Positions 1 through 7,557 of a stretch of 20,308 nt of DNA are shown one piece after another. The stretch's first letter is position 1. Each line of letters begins with the position of its first letter. The stretch lies in NCBI GenBank assembly GCA_002479415.1, contig DLMZ01000003.1, positions 29,030-49,337 of the forward strand. Direction: 5' to 3'. The position numbers were made by a program, and so were the translations under genes. The stretch comes from Firmicutes bacterium UBA7523. GTDB lineage: Bacteria; Bacillota; Dethiobacteria; Dethiobacterales; Dethiobacteraceae. The notes below the pieces were generated by a model, which was not told the origin of the DNA, ran no database searches, and worked only from the letters and a program-made list of their open reading frames with translations.

Positions 1-809
1 GCAAAAGATTTAGCTGCCAAAAGTCCGCTATTGATTCCGCCCGAGGCAATAATGTCCGTACTTGGCGCACCGGTCTTAGCTTCAATTAAAGCAATGGGAG
101 TGGGAATTCCCCAATTTAGTAAATCCTCATTTGTTTTAAGGTGCGAACGTCTGCGTTCTATAAGCATAAAATTAGTTCCGCCTTTGCCACCCACATCAAT
201 GGCAGCAACACCCATATCCTGAAATATTGCTGCCTGCTCTTTAGCTATACCGAAACCTACTTCTTTAATAATTACCGGAACTTTTACAGCCGCGATTATT
301 CTCTCTAGCTGCTTCCTGTAACCACGAAAGTCAGTATCTCCCTCAGACATCATTAGCTCCTGCGGAACATTAAGATGAACCTGAAGAGCGTCCGCTTCAA
401 GCATATCTACCGCGTTTTGCACCATTCCCGGGTCAGCATAAGCGCCTATATTGGCAAAAATGATTCCTTCGGGATATGCCTCACGTACAACTCTAAAAGT
501 TTTTTCATACTTAGGGTTTTCCAATGCCGCCATTTGCGAGCCCACAGCCAGCGCTAAACCGCATTCTTTTGCAGTTACCGCTAGCTCTCGGTTAATGTTT
601 TCAGCATCATCTACACCGCCAGTAATGGCATTGATGAGAAGAGGACAACGCAAATCAATACCAGCTATGCTGGTTGATAAATTAACAGCAGTCAGGCCGG
701 TTTCTGGCAAACAGTTATGAACCAAACTTATATCATCAAAATCAGCATCAGTTAAGTCGGTTCGCACCGTATGCCACAAATGTTCCAATTTTCTTGCCTG
801 ACGTGTCAT
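1..809 (-). CDS. fni: Type 2 isopentenyl-diphosphate delta-isomerase, partial (3' end outside window)
   Basis: FMN- and NADPH-dependent cytosolic enzyme that interconverts isopentenyl and dimethylallyl diphosphate. I translated 269 codons from the ATG at 809; the frame stays open to the left edge, so roughly the last 70-80 residues of a usual ~345-residue protein are missing because of the window, not a mutation. Visible family motifs are RKxxH at residues 6-10, ITGG at 62-65, GSQM at 90-93, HLNVPQE at 145-151 (with the conserved Gln and Glu used in catalysis and metal binding), KEVGFG at 182-187, GGKGGTNF at 207-214 and ASGGI at 255-259, the last three belonging to the flavin-binding barrel. 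The start lies 2 bases after the ispH-S1 stop and the AAGGT ribosome site sits inside the end of that gene, so the two are probably co-translated. It is the most distal visible gene of the aroH-cmk-plsC-ispH operon. Confidence 0.95.
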   Translation of the reverse strand, partial: MTRQARKLEHLWHTVRTDLTDADFDDISLVHNCLPETGLTAVNLSTSIAGIDLRCPLLINAITGGVDDAENINRELAVTAKECGLALAVGSQMAALENPKYEKTFRVVREAYPEGIIFANIGAYADPGMVQNAVDMLEADALQVHLNVPQELMMSEGDTDFRGYRKQLERIIAAVKVPVIIKEVGFGIAKEQAAIFQDMGVAAIDVGGKGGTNFMLIERRRSHLKTNEDLLNWGIPTPIALIEAKTGAPSTDIIASGGINSGLLAAKSF

Positions 810-811
810 TA

Positions 812-2623
812 CTATTCTACCTTATTATCAGAAGCATCAAAAAGGTTGCCAAACACATCACCCAGAGTCAAACCGGAAACAGTCTCTGCAGGTTGCTGGT
901 ACTGCTGCTGCACCGGATCCTTTTTGGGCCGAGGCGCTGCGTCACGCATACTTAGGCTAACCCTTTTTGCCTCCTGATTAATATCCAGAATTTTAACTTT
1001 AACAGTGTCGCCCTGTTGAACAACCTCAGATGCTTGTTTTACATGATAGTCGGCTAACTGGGAAATATGAACAAGTCCTTCAACGCCGGGGGTCAATTCG
1101 ACGAAAACGCCAAAGTCAACTAAGCGTGTAACTGTACCTTCCACTACTTCTCCAACTTTGAACTTCTTTGCTATTTCTGTCCAGGGATCAGCAAGAGCTT
1201 GACGCACAGACAGCCCTATCCGATCTCTCTCTGGAATAACTTCAATAACTTTTACTTTAATTTCATCGTTAATATTTAAAACTTCTGACGGATTTTCAAT
1301 GCGGTGCCATGAAATTTCGGATATATGCACAAGACCATCAATACCGCCCACATCAACAAAAGCACCAAAATTAGTGAGGCGCTTAACAGTGCCGTCAATA
1401 ATCTGACCGGGCTTGAGAGACTTTAGTATCTGTTCTTTTTTTGTCGAAAGCTCCTCTTCCAAAACCTGCTTGCGGGAAAGAATCAACTTTTCTTTGTCGC
1501 GACGAATTTCAATCAGCTTAAAAGTGATTTCCTGATTAACAAACTCACTGAAGTCAGGAATAAAACGAATATCTACAAGAGAGCCGGGCATAAATCCTTC
1601 ATAGCCTTCTCCCAAATCTACTACCAAGCCTGCTTGCACTGCTTCCTTTACCTTGCCTGTTAGCAAAGTTCCATTCTCATGGGCTTGCTCTAACTCTGCC
1701 CACTTATTCTTGCGTTCCATGCTTAAGTTGTCCTCCGCTGCCACCTGCACTTCCTGTTCCTTTTGTTTTTCCACATTCATTTCGTTTTCCATCTTCGCAA
1801 TGACCTCCTTTATCATCCAGTCGGGTGTTGAAGCACCGGCGGTTACTCCGACTGTTTCCATATTTTTTAGTTGACTGGTATCAAGTTCACTTGCCTCGCT
1901 GATTAAAATAGTTTTTGTTCCCACAGCACTACAGATTTCCGCAAGCTTTCGCGTATTGGAACTTTGCTTGCCGCCTACAACAACCATCACATCAACCTTA
2001 GCAGCTAACTTTCGGACATTTAACTGTCTCTGAACAGTCGCCTGACATATTGTATCATATATATTAACCACCGGGACTTTCGCTCTTAGTTTTACAACAA
2101 TTTCATTTACAATACTCTGTTTCTGAGTTGTTTGTGCTACCACAGCCGTATTTTTTTCATAATTAAGATTAACTAAATCGACTTGCTGGAGCTCGGATAT
2201 AACTACAGGCTCTCCCATGCCCCATCCCACTAGCCCTTTAACTTCAGGATGTGCAGGATCTCCAATAATAATCACCTGTTTTCCCTCAGTTGTTAACTTT
2301 GCTACCAGTTTTTGCAGCTTTGTTACATACGGACAAGTTGCGTCAACTATTTTTATTCTACGCCTCGTTGCTTCCGTATATATATCGGGGATAACTCCGT
2401 GTGTTCGTATAAGCATAACAGCACCCTTAGGCACTTCTGATAGTTGTTCTACAGTTACGATCCCTTTATTGCTCAGCAAGCGCAGCAACGCTTCATTATG
2501 GGCAAGCGGGCCTAAAGAGTAAACTGTTCCTTTTCCCGCAAGTTCCAATGCCATATCTACAGCATTTTTTACTCCGCCGCAAAAACCTGCATGTGCGGCC
2601 GTTACAATTTTCAGCTTGCTCAC
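812..2623 (-). CDS. ispH: 4-hydroxy-3-methylbut-2-enyl diphosphate reductase fused to S1 RNA-binding domains (IspH-RpsA type)
   Basis: 603 residues. The N-terminal ~280 residues are IspH, the [4Fe-4S] enzyme of the last MEP-pathway step, which makes IPP and DMAPP. The three cluster cysteines are visible: C15 in AGFCGGV, C97 in ATCPYV and C193 in TICQAT. Substrate-binding signatures include H41, THGV at 74-77, HPEV at 125-128 and SSNT at 221-224. After an acidic linker (about 281-308) come three S1/OB-fold RNA-binding domains: a divergent one at about 319-386, then two clear ones at about 406-476 and 489-561, both with FGxFV and GLVHIS motifs. This fusion is known from Clostridia; whether the S1 part acts on ribosomes is not shown. 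The start is GTG at 2623, one base after the plsC stop (TGAGGTG), implying translational coupling. IspH and the next gene, fni, act on the same two products. Confidence 0.96.
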   Translation of the reverse strand: MSKLKIVTAAHAGFCGGVKNAVDMALELAGKGTVYSLGPLAHNEALLRLLSNKGIVTVEQLSEVPKGAVMLIRTHGVIPDIYTEATRRRIKIVDATCPYVTKLQKLVAKLTTEGKQVIIIGDPAHPEVKGLVGWGMGEPVVISELQQVDLVNLNYEKNTAVVAQTTQKQSIVNEIVVKLRAKVPVVNIYDTICQATVQRQLNVRKLAAKVDVMVVVGGKQSSNTRKLAEICSAVGTKTILISEASELDTSQLKNMETVGVTAGASTPDWMIKEVIAKMENEMNVEKQKEQEVQVAAEDNLSMERKNKWAELEQAHENGTLLTGKVKEAVQAGLVVDLGEGYEGFMPGSLVDIRFIPDFSEFVNQEITFKLIEIRRDKEKLILSRKQVLEEELSTKKEQILKSLKPGQIIDGTVKRLTNFGAFVDVGGIDGLVHISEISWHRIENPSEVLNINDEIKVKVIEVIPERDRIGLSVRQALADPWTEIAKKFKVGEVVEGTVTRLVDFGVFVELTPGVEGLVHISQLADYHVKQASEVVQQGDTVKVKILDINQEAKRVSLSMRDAAPRPKKDPVQQQYQQPAETVSGLTLGDVFGNLFDASDNKVE

Positions 2624-2624
2624 C

Positions 2625-3221
2625 TCACGTACTGCTTTCCAAGTGTAGCCGACGAATTTCCGCCATAATTGTTAATGCAACCTTATCTAATTGCTCAGCA
2701 CTGGCTTTTTCGCCATAATACTCAGAGAATTCAAGCGGTTTGCCTATTTTAACCTTAACAGGCTTAAACAAACGGTAAGGACCTATGATTGCTACGGGAA
2801 TAACAGGAGCTTCGCTTTTTAAAGCAATTAAGCCGATGCCGGGCTGAGGCGGCAATAAAAGTTCATTAGTTTTATTCTGGGTTCCTTCAGGAAACAATCC
2901 TAATATATTGCCTTTTTTTAGCACATCTAAAGAAGTTTTAATAGCTTTACGGTCAGCAGTTCCTCTTCTGACTGGAAAGGCATTGACCCTGGGCAATACC
3001 TGACCTAAAACAGGCATCTTGAAAAGCTCTTCCTTTGCCATAAAGTAAACCTGATGCTTTTTAACCAATGAACAGACCAAGGGAGGATCCCACCAAGAAA
3101 AATGGTTGGGACAAAGAATATAAGGACCTTGATACGGCAGATTGTCCAGTCCGTATATCTCACGGCGATAGAAATACCTGAATACAAACTCAAAAACCCA
3201 ACGTAAAGTCTCGTAAAGCAC
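2625..3221 (-). CDS. plsC: 1-acyl-sn-glycerol-3-phosphate acyltransferase (PlsC family)
   Basis: 198 residues. It transfers an acyl chain to lysophosphatidic acid to form phosphatidic acid at the cytoplasmic membrane face. The catalytic H(x4)D box is present as NHFSWWD, H40 to D45. The phosphate-binding FPVRRG lies at 82-87 and the FPEGT box at 110-114. A hydrophobic/aromatic N-terminus (residues 5-20) probably associates with the membrane. The length is typical of short PlsC proteins. The start is GTG at 3221, preceded by GGGAGG (3228-3233) with a 6-base gap, a strong ribosome site that fixes this start. It is 16 bp downstream of cmk and one base upstream of ispH-S1. The cmk-plsC-ispH order is common in Clostridia. 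Confidence 0.95.
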   Translation of the reverse strand: MLYETLRWVFEFVFRYFYRREIYGLDNLPYQGPYILCPNHFSWWDPPLVCSLVKKHQVYFMAKEELFKMPVLGQVLPRVNAFPVRRGTADRKAIKTSLDVLKKGNILGLFPEGTQNKTNELLLPPQPGIGLIALKSEAPVIPVAIIGPYRLFKPVKVKIGKPLEFSEYYGEKASAEQLDKVALTIMAEIRRLHLESST

Positions 3222-3227
3222 GAAATT

Positions 3228-3233
3228 CCTCCC
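3228..3233 (-). promoter_or_regulatory. Ribosome binding site of plsC
   Basis: On the minus strand GGGAGG stands 6 bases before the GTG at 3221. No in-frame ATG lies at this position, so this site decides the start in favour of GTG. It sits in the 16-bp gap after the cmk stop. Confidence 0.8.
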
Positions 3234-3237
3234 TGTA

Positions 3238-3903
3238 CTACTGTCCGTTTACAGCACTGACGATAGCGTCTATTACTTCCTCGATAGTCATCTTCGTGGA
3301 ATCTATATGCACTGCATCGTCTGCAGCCCTGAGAGGCGCACACTTCCGCTCGGAATCAATTTTGTCTCTGGCAGCAATCTCATTTATCATTTGCGGTAAA
3401 TCCAGGCTCTCACCTTTGGCTGTAAGCTCTGCCAAACGTCGCCGTGCTCTTTCGTCCAGTGAAGCGGTAAGGTAAAATTTATGTTCCGCATCAGGCATCA
3501 CATTGGTACCGATATCACGGCCATCCATTACCGTTCCACCTTTAGCTCCAATTTGACGCTGCTTGTCTACCATAATATCACGCACTTCCGGGCAGCGTGC
3601 AACGTATGAAACTCCCCTGCTCACAATAGGCAAGCGAATAGATTCAGATACATCCTCGCCATCTAAATAGATGACATTTTCGCCATTTTCACCGTTTTTA
3701 ATATCTAAATGTAGTTGCCTGGCGAGGCGGCCCAATGCTTGAGCGTCTTCTAAATCTGTATTTTCGCGCAGAGCGGCTAAAGTAATTGCTCGATACATAG
3801 CACCGGTATCTAAATAAGATAGTCCCAGCTTACGTGCTACAGCACGAGCGACCGTGCTTTTCCCCGCACCAGCAGGTCCGTCAATTGCAATTCTAGGTTT
3901 CAT
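3238..3903 (-). CDS. cmk: Cytidylate kinase
   Basis: 221 residues from the chosen ATG. It phosphorylates CMP and dCMP to the diphosphates with ATP in the cytosol. The P-loop GPAGAGKS is at residues 9-16. LDTGAMYRA follows, then VMDGRDIGT, which contains the nucleotide-monophosphate-binding Asp-Arg pair. The RARRRLAEL stretch supplies lid arginines. Length matches the usual 220-230. The frame is open further to a GTG at 3933 (10 more residues), but that GTG has no ribosome site, whereas the ATG at 3903 has a GGTG-containing stretch upstream and gives the family-like MKPRIAIDGP start. It lies 45 bp downstream of aroH in the same operon. Confidence 0.95.
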   Translation of the reverse strand: MKPRIAIDGPAGAGKSTVARAVARKLGLSYLDTGAMYRAITLAALRENTDLEDAQALGRLARQLHLDIKNGENGENVIYLDGEDVSESIRLPIVSRGVSYVARCPEVRDIMVDKQRQIGAKGGTVMDGRDIGTNVMPDAEHKFYLTASLDERARRRLAELTAKGESLDLPQMINEIAARDKIDSERKCAPLRAADDAVHIDSTKMTIEEVIDAIVSAVNGQ

Positions 3904-3948
3904 TTTGCCAGCACCACTTTCGGTAAAATGCACAACAAAAACAACACA

Positions 3949-4326
3949 CTAGGTGTTGTCTGCTAAGTCAGCCCTTAGATTTCGAGCTTCACGTAAATAA
4001 ATATGTCTAACTTGAGATTGATGGAGTGTTGTATTTACATGCATCATCACACGGATACAAAGAGGTAGCGCTCCCGGCACATCCACTTCCGAAGCACAAA
4101 GCAAAGGCACTTCATCCCAGCCAAGCTCGCGAGCAGCAGCAGCAGGAAACACAGCGTTGAGATCAGGCGTAAGAGTAAAGAAAACGCTGGCAATATCTTC
4201 CTTTTGAATGTTGTTTTCCTGAGATATTTTTACTAAGAGCTCCCGAGTCGCCTCAAGAATCTCTGCTTTGTCGTTTGCAACAACATTAATGGCACCGCGT
4301 ATACCCCTTACCACACTAGAACCCAC
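3949..4326 (-). CDS. aroH: Chorismate mutase, AroH class
   Basis: 125 residues. It converts chorismate to prephenate for phenylalanine and tyrosine synthesis. It belongs to the small trimeric AroH fold, not the helical AroQ fold. Residues matching the well-studied Bacillus subtilis enzyme are visible: the N-terminal RGIRGA with R10 (Bs R7), TPDLNAVFPA at 53-62, C77 (Bs C75), E80 (Bs E78), R92 in CIRVMM (Bs R90) and Y110 in RHIYL (Bs Y108). The start is GTG at 4326 with AGGAGG 8-9 bases upstream; a second GTG four codons in is less well placed. It is the first gene of the operon that continues into cmk, and a good sigma-A promoter lies about 70 bp upstream of the start. Confidence 0.96.
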   Translation of the reverse strand: MGSSVVRGIRGAINVVANDKAEILEATRELLVKISQENNIQKEDIASVFFTLTPDLNAVFPAAAARELGWDEVPLLCASEVDVPGALPLCIRVMMHVNTTLHQSQVRHIYLREARNLRADLADNT

Positions 4327-4395
4327 ACAAACGTCCTCCTACGAAAACAACCGCTGTACTAGATACTGAGTAGCTGTTTATTTATTGCTTTATAA

Positions 4396-4424
4396 ATAAT
4401 ATCTTAAAATATCGTTTTTGGCAA
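4396..4424 (-). promoter_or_regulatory. Sigma-A type promoter for the aroH-cmk-plsC-ispH-fni operon
   Basis: On the minus strand the -35 box TTGCCA (4424-4419) and the -10 box TATTAT (4401-4396) each match 5 of 6 consensus bases and are exactly 17 bases apart. The surrounding DNA is AT-rich. Transcription should start near 4389, giving a ~60-base leader before the aroH GTG. The promoter lies between the stop of the 161-residue membrane protein gene (4447) and aroH, so the operon can be expressed independently of the upstream genes. Confidence 0.75.
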
Positions 4425-4446
4425 CCCCTTATGCACCGTTTTCACT

Positions 4447-4932
4447 TTAGTTACCACTGATAACCACCCGCCCCACAGTTTCGGGGCGACCAAAAAAATG
4501 AATCTCCCTACCGTGTTTGGGCAGCATCACTTCAGCTGAAATAGCGCTGACAACTACTGCTAAAGCCTCATCGGGAACGTCCCCGTCAATTTCCACTAAA
4601 TCTCCTTCGCTGACCCTAACCACAACAGATCTATTTTTTGAGAATGAATCCACCGATATACCATTTATTAACACTTCTAAAACACCGGTAGCTTCTCCGC
4701 GCAAAGTCAGCTCTAAGTAGTGAGCCGAATCTCCGGATAAACTTATTGCTGTATCTACCGGCACAAACGGCTCACCTTCCAAACGATCCACCAAGTTGAG
4801 CACCTGCCTCATTTCAGGAATCGTAAGCAAAGCCTGACTAATAAGCAGCATTATAAGTAAAATAATTGCTCCGCGTATTAATAAACGTTCAAAACCGCTT
4901 GTCCGCTCTTTAAACCACTGTTCAAAATCCAT
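4447..4932 (-). CDS. Hypothetical single-span membrane-anchored protein
   Basis: 161 residues; I do not recognise the family. A short charged N-terminus (DFEQWFKERTSGFERLLIRG) is followed by one strongly hydrophobic helix at about residues 20-38. The remaining ~120 residues are rich in alternating hydrophobic/polar stretches, suggesting a beta-rich domain. Positive charges before the helix suggest the C-terminal part faces outside. No cysteines or obvious catalytic motifs are seen. The start is ATG at 4932 with AAGGAGG about 9-10 bases upstream, which with the full-length frame makes a real gene very likely. It lies 48 bp after the flavoprotein gene and may be co-transcribed with it, while the aroH promoter begins just after it. 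A structural or envelope role is only a guess. Confidence 0.75.
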   Translation of the reverse strand: MDFEQWFKERTSGFERLLIRGAIILLIMLLISQALLTIPEMRQVLNLVDRLEGEPFVPVDTAISLSGDSAHYLELTLRGEATGVLEVLINGISVDSFSKNRSVVVRVSEGDLVEIDGDVPDEALAVVVSAISAEVMLPKHGREIHFFGRPETVGRVVISGN

Positions 4933-4980
4933 TTTTCACCATCCTCCTTATACTAAAGAGTATGCCGAGGATAATGGTTT

Positions 4981-6216
4981 TTATTCCTGTGCGCCAGCAG
5001 AAAAGCCGGCTAAAGCACCTGTGGAAAAAGCAGCCTGCAAATTATATCCGCCCGTGTTGCCGTCAATATCTATAACTTCACCTGCAAAGTAAAGCCCCTT
5101 AATAAGCTTTGAAGCCATGGTGGAAGAGTCAATTTCCTTACGTGACACACCACCTGCAGTTACAATAGCCTCCTTTAAAGGACGTACTCCACAAATAGTA
5201 AAAGTCATATCTGTTAAAACTGCAAGAAGCTGTCCACGTTGTTCTCTGTTAATTTGGTTAACAAGCAGTTCGCCATCAATTTTTGAAAGCTTAATTACGG
5301 GGTCAATCAACCTCTGCGGCAATAAATCTCCCAGACTATTTTTAAATTGTTTGCGAGAATATTTATTGAAATCACGCAGAATCCTGGCGTCAAGCTGCTC
5401 AACTGTTAAAGCAGGTTTAAGATTTACGTGTACAACAGGATTTGCTCCTTTTCTCAATGCTTTAACTGCTTCGCGGCTCGCAGTTAGTATAATGGGGCCC
5501 GAAAGACCATAATGTGTAAATAGCATGTCTCCAAACTCTTCAGCAACTGTTTTCTTGCCAACTGTCAAGTGGACTCTCACATTCTTCAGTGAGAGTCCGG
5601 TTAATTCCCGAACCCATGTCTCCGCCGTTTCTAGTGGCACTAGTGCCGGATAAGGTGTTTCCACCAAGTGCCCTAATTCAACGGCAAGACGATATCCATC
5701 ACCGGTAGACCCGGTAGCAGGATAGGAAGCGCCGCCTGTAGCAATAATTACCGCTTCGGCAGCAAACTGTCTTTCTCCACAGTTCACATATTGAACCGCA
5801 CCGTTTCTTACGCCTACTGCGGTAGCCCTATGTCCGTAATGTATCCGTACCCCTGCCTGTTCTATAAAACGACGCATTGCGTCTACTAAATCAGACGCTT
5901 TTTGTGATTGGGGGAATATACGACCTCCCCGTTCCTCAACCGTTGGTACGCCTTGTTCGTGAAAAAAGCGACGTACATCTTCATTGGTAAATCTGTATAG
6001 CGCACTATAAAGAAAACGCCCGTGTCCTGGGAATTGCACAATAAAGTCTTCAAGCTCTGCACTGTTTGTTAGGTTCCCCCGACCTTTGCCCGTTATTGCC
6101 AGCTTTTTGCCCAGCCTGGCGTTTCGCTCTAAGAGTATTACCTCGGCCCCCGCTTGTGCTGCCTGCCCCGCAGCCATCATTCCAGCCGGGCCTCCTCCGA
6201 TTACAACTATTCGCAT
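4981..6216 (-). CDS. NAD(P)/FAD-dependent oxidoreductase, HI0933/BaiN-like family
   Basis: 411 residues from the chosen start. It is a flavoprotein with an N-terminal Rossmann fold: GGGPAG at residues 7-12 binds the FAD diphosphate and E30 ends the second strand. GKGRGNLTN at 43-51 is typical of the family. ATGGASYPATGSTGDGY (159-175) is the second FAD contact, and FAGEVIDIDGNTGGYNLQ near the C-terminus closes the flavin site. The family includes BaiN, linked to bile-acid reduction in gut clostridia, but most members have no proven substrate, so no specific reaction is assigned. The frame extends 17 codons upstream into the previous gene, but the ATG at 6216 has GGGAGTG about 7 bases before it and begins directly with the Rossmann strand, so it is preferred. 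In Clostridia this gene often neighbours cmk and plsC. Confidence 0.9.
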   Translation of the reverse strand: MRIVVIGGGPAGMMAAGQAAQAGAEVILLERNARLGKKLAITGKGRGNLTNSAELEDFIVQFPGHGRFLYSALYRFTNEDVRRFFHEQGVPTVEERGGRIFPQSQKASDLVDAMRRFIEQAGVRIHYGHRATAVGVRNGAVQYVNCGERQFAAEAVIIATGGASYPATGSTGDGYRLAVELGHLVETPYPALVPLETAETWVRELTGLSLKNVRVHLTVGKKTVAEEFGDMLFTHYGLSGPIILTASREAVKALRKGANPVVHVNLKPALTVEQLDARILRDFNKYSRKQFKNSLGDLLPQRLIDPVIKLSKIDGELLVNQINREQRGQLLAVLTDMTFTICGVRPLKEAIVTAGGVSRKEIDSSTMASKLIKGLYFAGEVIDIDGNTGGYNLQAAFSTGALAGFSAGAQE

Positions 6217-6230
6217 ACTAATCACTCCCA

Positions 6231-6260
6231 TAAAAAGCAAGCGGCTGGTAGCAGCCGCCT
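6231..6260 (-). terminator. Rho-independent terminator after the 174-residue gene
   Basis: On the minus strand, directly after the TAA at 6262-6260, the perfect 7-bp stem GCGGCTG / CAGCCGC (6258-6252 and 6247-6241) encloses a 4-base loop. It is followed by TTGC and T5 (6236-6232). The hairpin ends only ~15 bases before the start of the downstream flavoprotein gene and overlaps its leader. That leaves no room for a promoter in between, so the terminator is either leaky or the flavoprotein is expressed from a promoter inside the upstream gene with attenuation here. Confidence 0.7.
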
Positions 6261-6781
6261 TAGTCAAGAAACTTTTTAGTTTTTAAATAAACCTGTGTTT
6301 TTACCGTCTCATTAATGTGAAAAAACAAGTGCTCCATTTGTTGCTTAGACATAGAAACATTTTCGGGCTCAAGAATTAAAATGCGACGAAATTCATCGCG
6401 AGCGGCAAAGCGAAGCAGCTTATCAAAGGAATCTGTGATAACGTCCAACTCTAATGGGGCAAAAGCCACTTCATCGTCTGCTTCTTCATCATAAACAAAA
6501 TAAATCTCACCAAGCTCAAGATTATCCACCTGTACACCCTGCAAAGGGACATTTCGCCACAAAGCTGCTTGTTGCTGACGAAGCTCACTAGCTGATTCTT
6601 CGGTGGTTTTACCGCCGAAGAAAAAGCGGGACGGCCGAGCCTTGCCTCGGTAATCAAAGCGAACCTTAGCACGAATCGAAGCTTGTCCCTGAACCTCCGT
6701 GCTATCCTTTTGCAGCTTGCATTCTTCCAAGCTAGTCAGTTTTTCAAATCCGGGCTTCAGCACATCAATCTCCCCATCCAT
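6260..6781 (-). CDS. Hypothetical soluble protein, about 173 residues
   Basis: No family recognised. The protein has no hydrophobic segment and no cysteine cluster. The middle and C-terminal parts are acidic (YDEEADDEV near residues 98-106), and the end is basic (KTKKFLD). Helical, charged composition suggests a small cytoplasmic protein. The reading frame is long and ends just before a clear terminator, which supports a real gene. The start is uncertain: ATG at 6781 (TTG just before it at 6784) has only a weak upstream AAGA, while an in-frame GTG at 6763 has GGGGAG 6 bases upstream. It stands alone between the cobalamin operon (cobC stop 6892) and the flavoprotein gene. The 110-bp gap to cobC holds no clear promoter or terminator. 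Confidence 0.65.
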   Translation of the reverse strand: MDGEIDVLKPGFEKLTSLEECKLQKDSTEVQGQASIRAKVRFDYRGKARPSRFFFGGKTTEESASELRQQQAALWRNVPLQGVQVDNLELGEIYFVYDEEADDEVAFAPLELDVITDSFDKLLRFAARDEFRRILILEPENVSMSKQQMEHLFFHINETVKTQVYLKTKKFLD

Positions 6782-6891
6782 CAAATCTTATTTAGAGAGA
6801 AAACTCTATGCTAACTATATTTTCCCTGTTTAAAAAAATAATTCGTGCCAATAGGAGAAATTCCTGCTTGCATCTCAACTTCGTTCAGTGA

Positions 6892-7506
6892 TTACAGATT
6901 ATTGTCCAAATAACCAGTATCATTGAGCTTAACCAACTTCCACCCGTTAGCTGCTTTCTCTAAAGTTGTGAGTGACCCGGGATACGCCTCTATGCGGGCA
7001 GCCGTTTCTAAAGGCATATCCATTAAAGACGCTACAAGCGCACGAATAACACCACCATGCGTAACCACAACAGCAAACTCGTCTTTCTTAACCTTCCCGA
7101 TAATTTCTTCAACTGCTTCTCTGGCACGTGCTGCAAGTGATATAAAGCGCTCTCCCTCAGGAGCCGTATTAACAACAGGGTTCTCTATCCAACTTATAAA
7201 AGCTTGCCGAAGTGAATCATCCATGTCTTCGTAGCGCAACCCTTCAAAACGACCGAATGATATTTCCCGCAAGTTTTCCACTATCTGCGGTCTCATTCCA
7301 AACCGGGCTGCTAAAGGTGCGGCATAGCTTTTTGCTCGTATTAAAGGAGAAACATAAATGGCGGTGGGAGTTTCGGTAAAAGCGGAAACAAGAAATCGGG
7401 ACTGGCGTTCTCCAAGATCGCTTAGCGGTACATCGCTACTGCCCTGCAAACGAAATTCCCTGTTCCATAATGTTTCGCCATGGCGAATTAATATTAACCT
7501 GCTCAC
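6892..7506 (-). CDS. cobC: Histidine phosphatase, probable alpha-ribazole-5'-phosphate phosphatase (CobC)
   Basis: 204 residues from the chosen start. Branch-1 histidine phosphatase fold: the RHGE box lies near the N-terminus (phosphorylated His at residue 9), SPLxRA contributes a second arginine, the acid/base glutamate lies in the EISFGRFEG region, and THGG with the second catalytic His is at about 149-152. Family members include phosphoglycerate mutases and broad phosphatases, so sequence alone is not decisive; the position at the end of a cobU-cbiB-cobS-cobD run argues for CobC, which removes the phosphate from alpha-ribazole phosphate or adenosylcobalamin phosphate. Start: the GTG at 7518 lacks a ribosome site, while the GTG at 7506 has GGAGG 6 bases upstream and gives VSRLILIRHGE, so 7506 is chosen. 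The gap to cobD is 51 bp. Confidence 0.88.
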   Translation of the reverse strand: MSRLILIRHGETLWNREFRLQGSSDVPLSDLGERQSRFLVSAFTETPTAIYVSPLIRAKSYAAPLAARFGMRPQIVENLREISFGRFEGLRYEDMDDSLRQAFISWIENPVVNTAPEGERFISLAARAREAVEEIIGKVKKDEFAVVVTHGGVIRALVASLMDMPLETAARIEAYPGSLTTLEKAANGWKLVKLNDTGYLDNNL

Positions 7507-7557
7507 TTCTTCCTCCACTCTACTGATTTAATTTGTATGTAGTAACCTAAGTTCTTA

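Noticed and set aside
1..809. fni read as a truncated pseudogene
   Set aside because: The frame is open with intact motifs up to the window edge; the truncation is due to where the window ends.
3005..3343. 112-codon minus-strand frame spanning the cmk/plsC junction
   Set aside because: It overlaps both well-supported genes in another frame and encodes no family-like protein.
5117..5512. 131-codon open frame on the + strand
   Set aside because: It is antisense to the flavoprotein gene, whose motifs are clear in the other strand; it has no ribosome site and no recognisable protein pattern.
6852..6864. AGGA...TCCT hairpin as a terminator after cobC
   Set aside because: The stem is only 4 bp, and the nearby T-run is about 14 bases away, too far for an intrinsic terminator.
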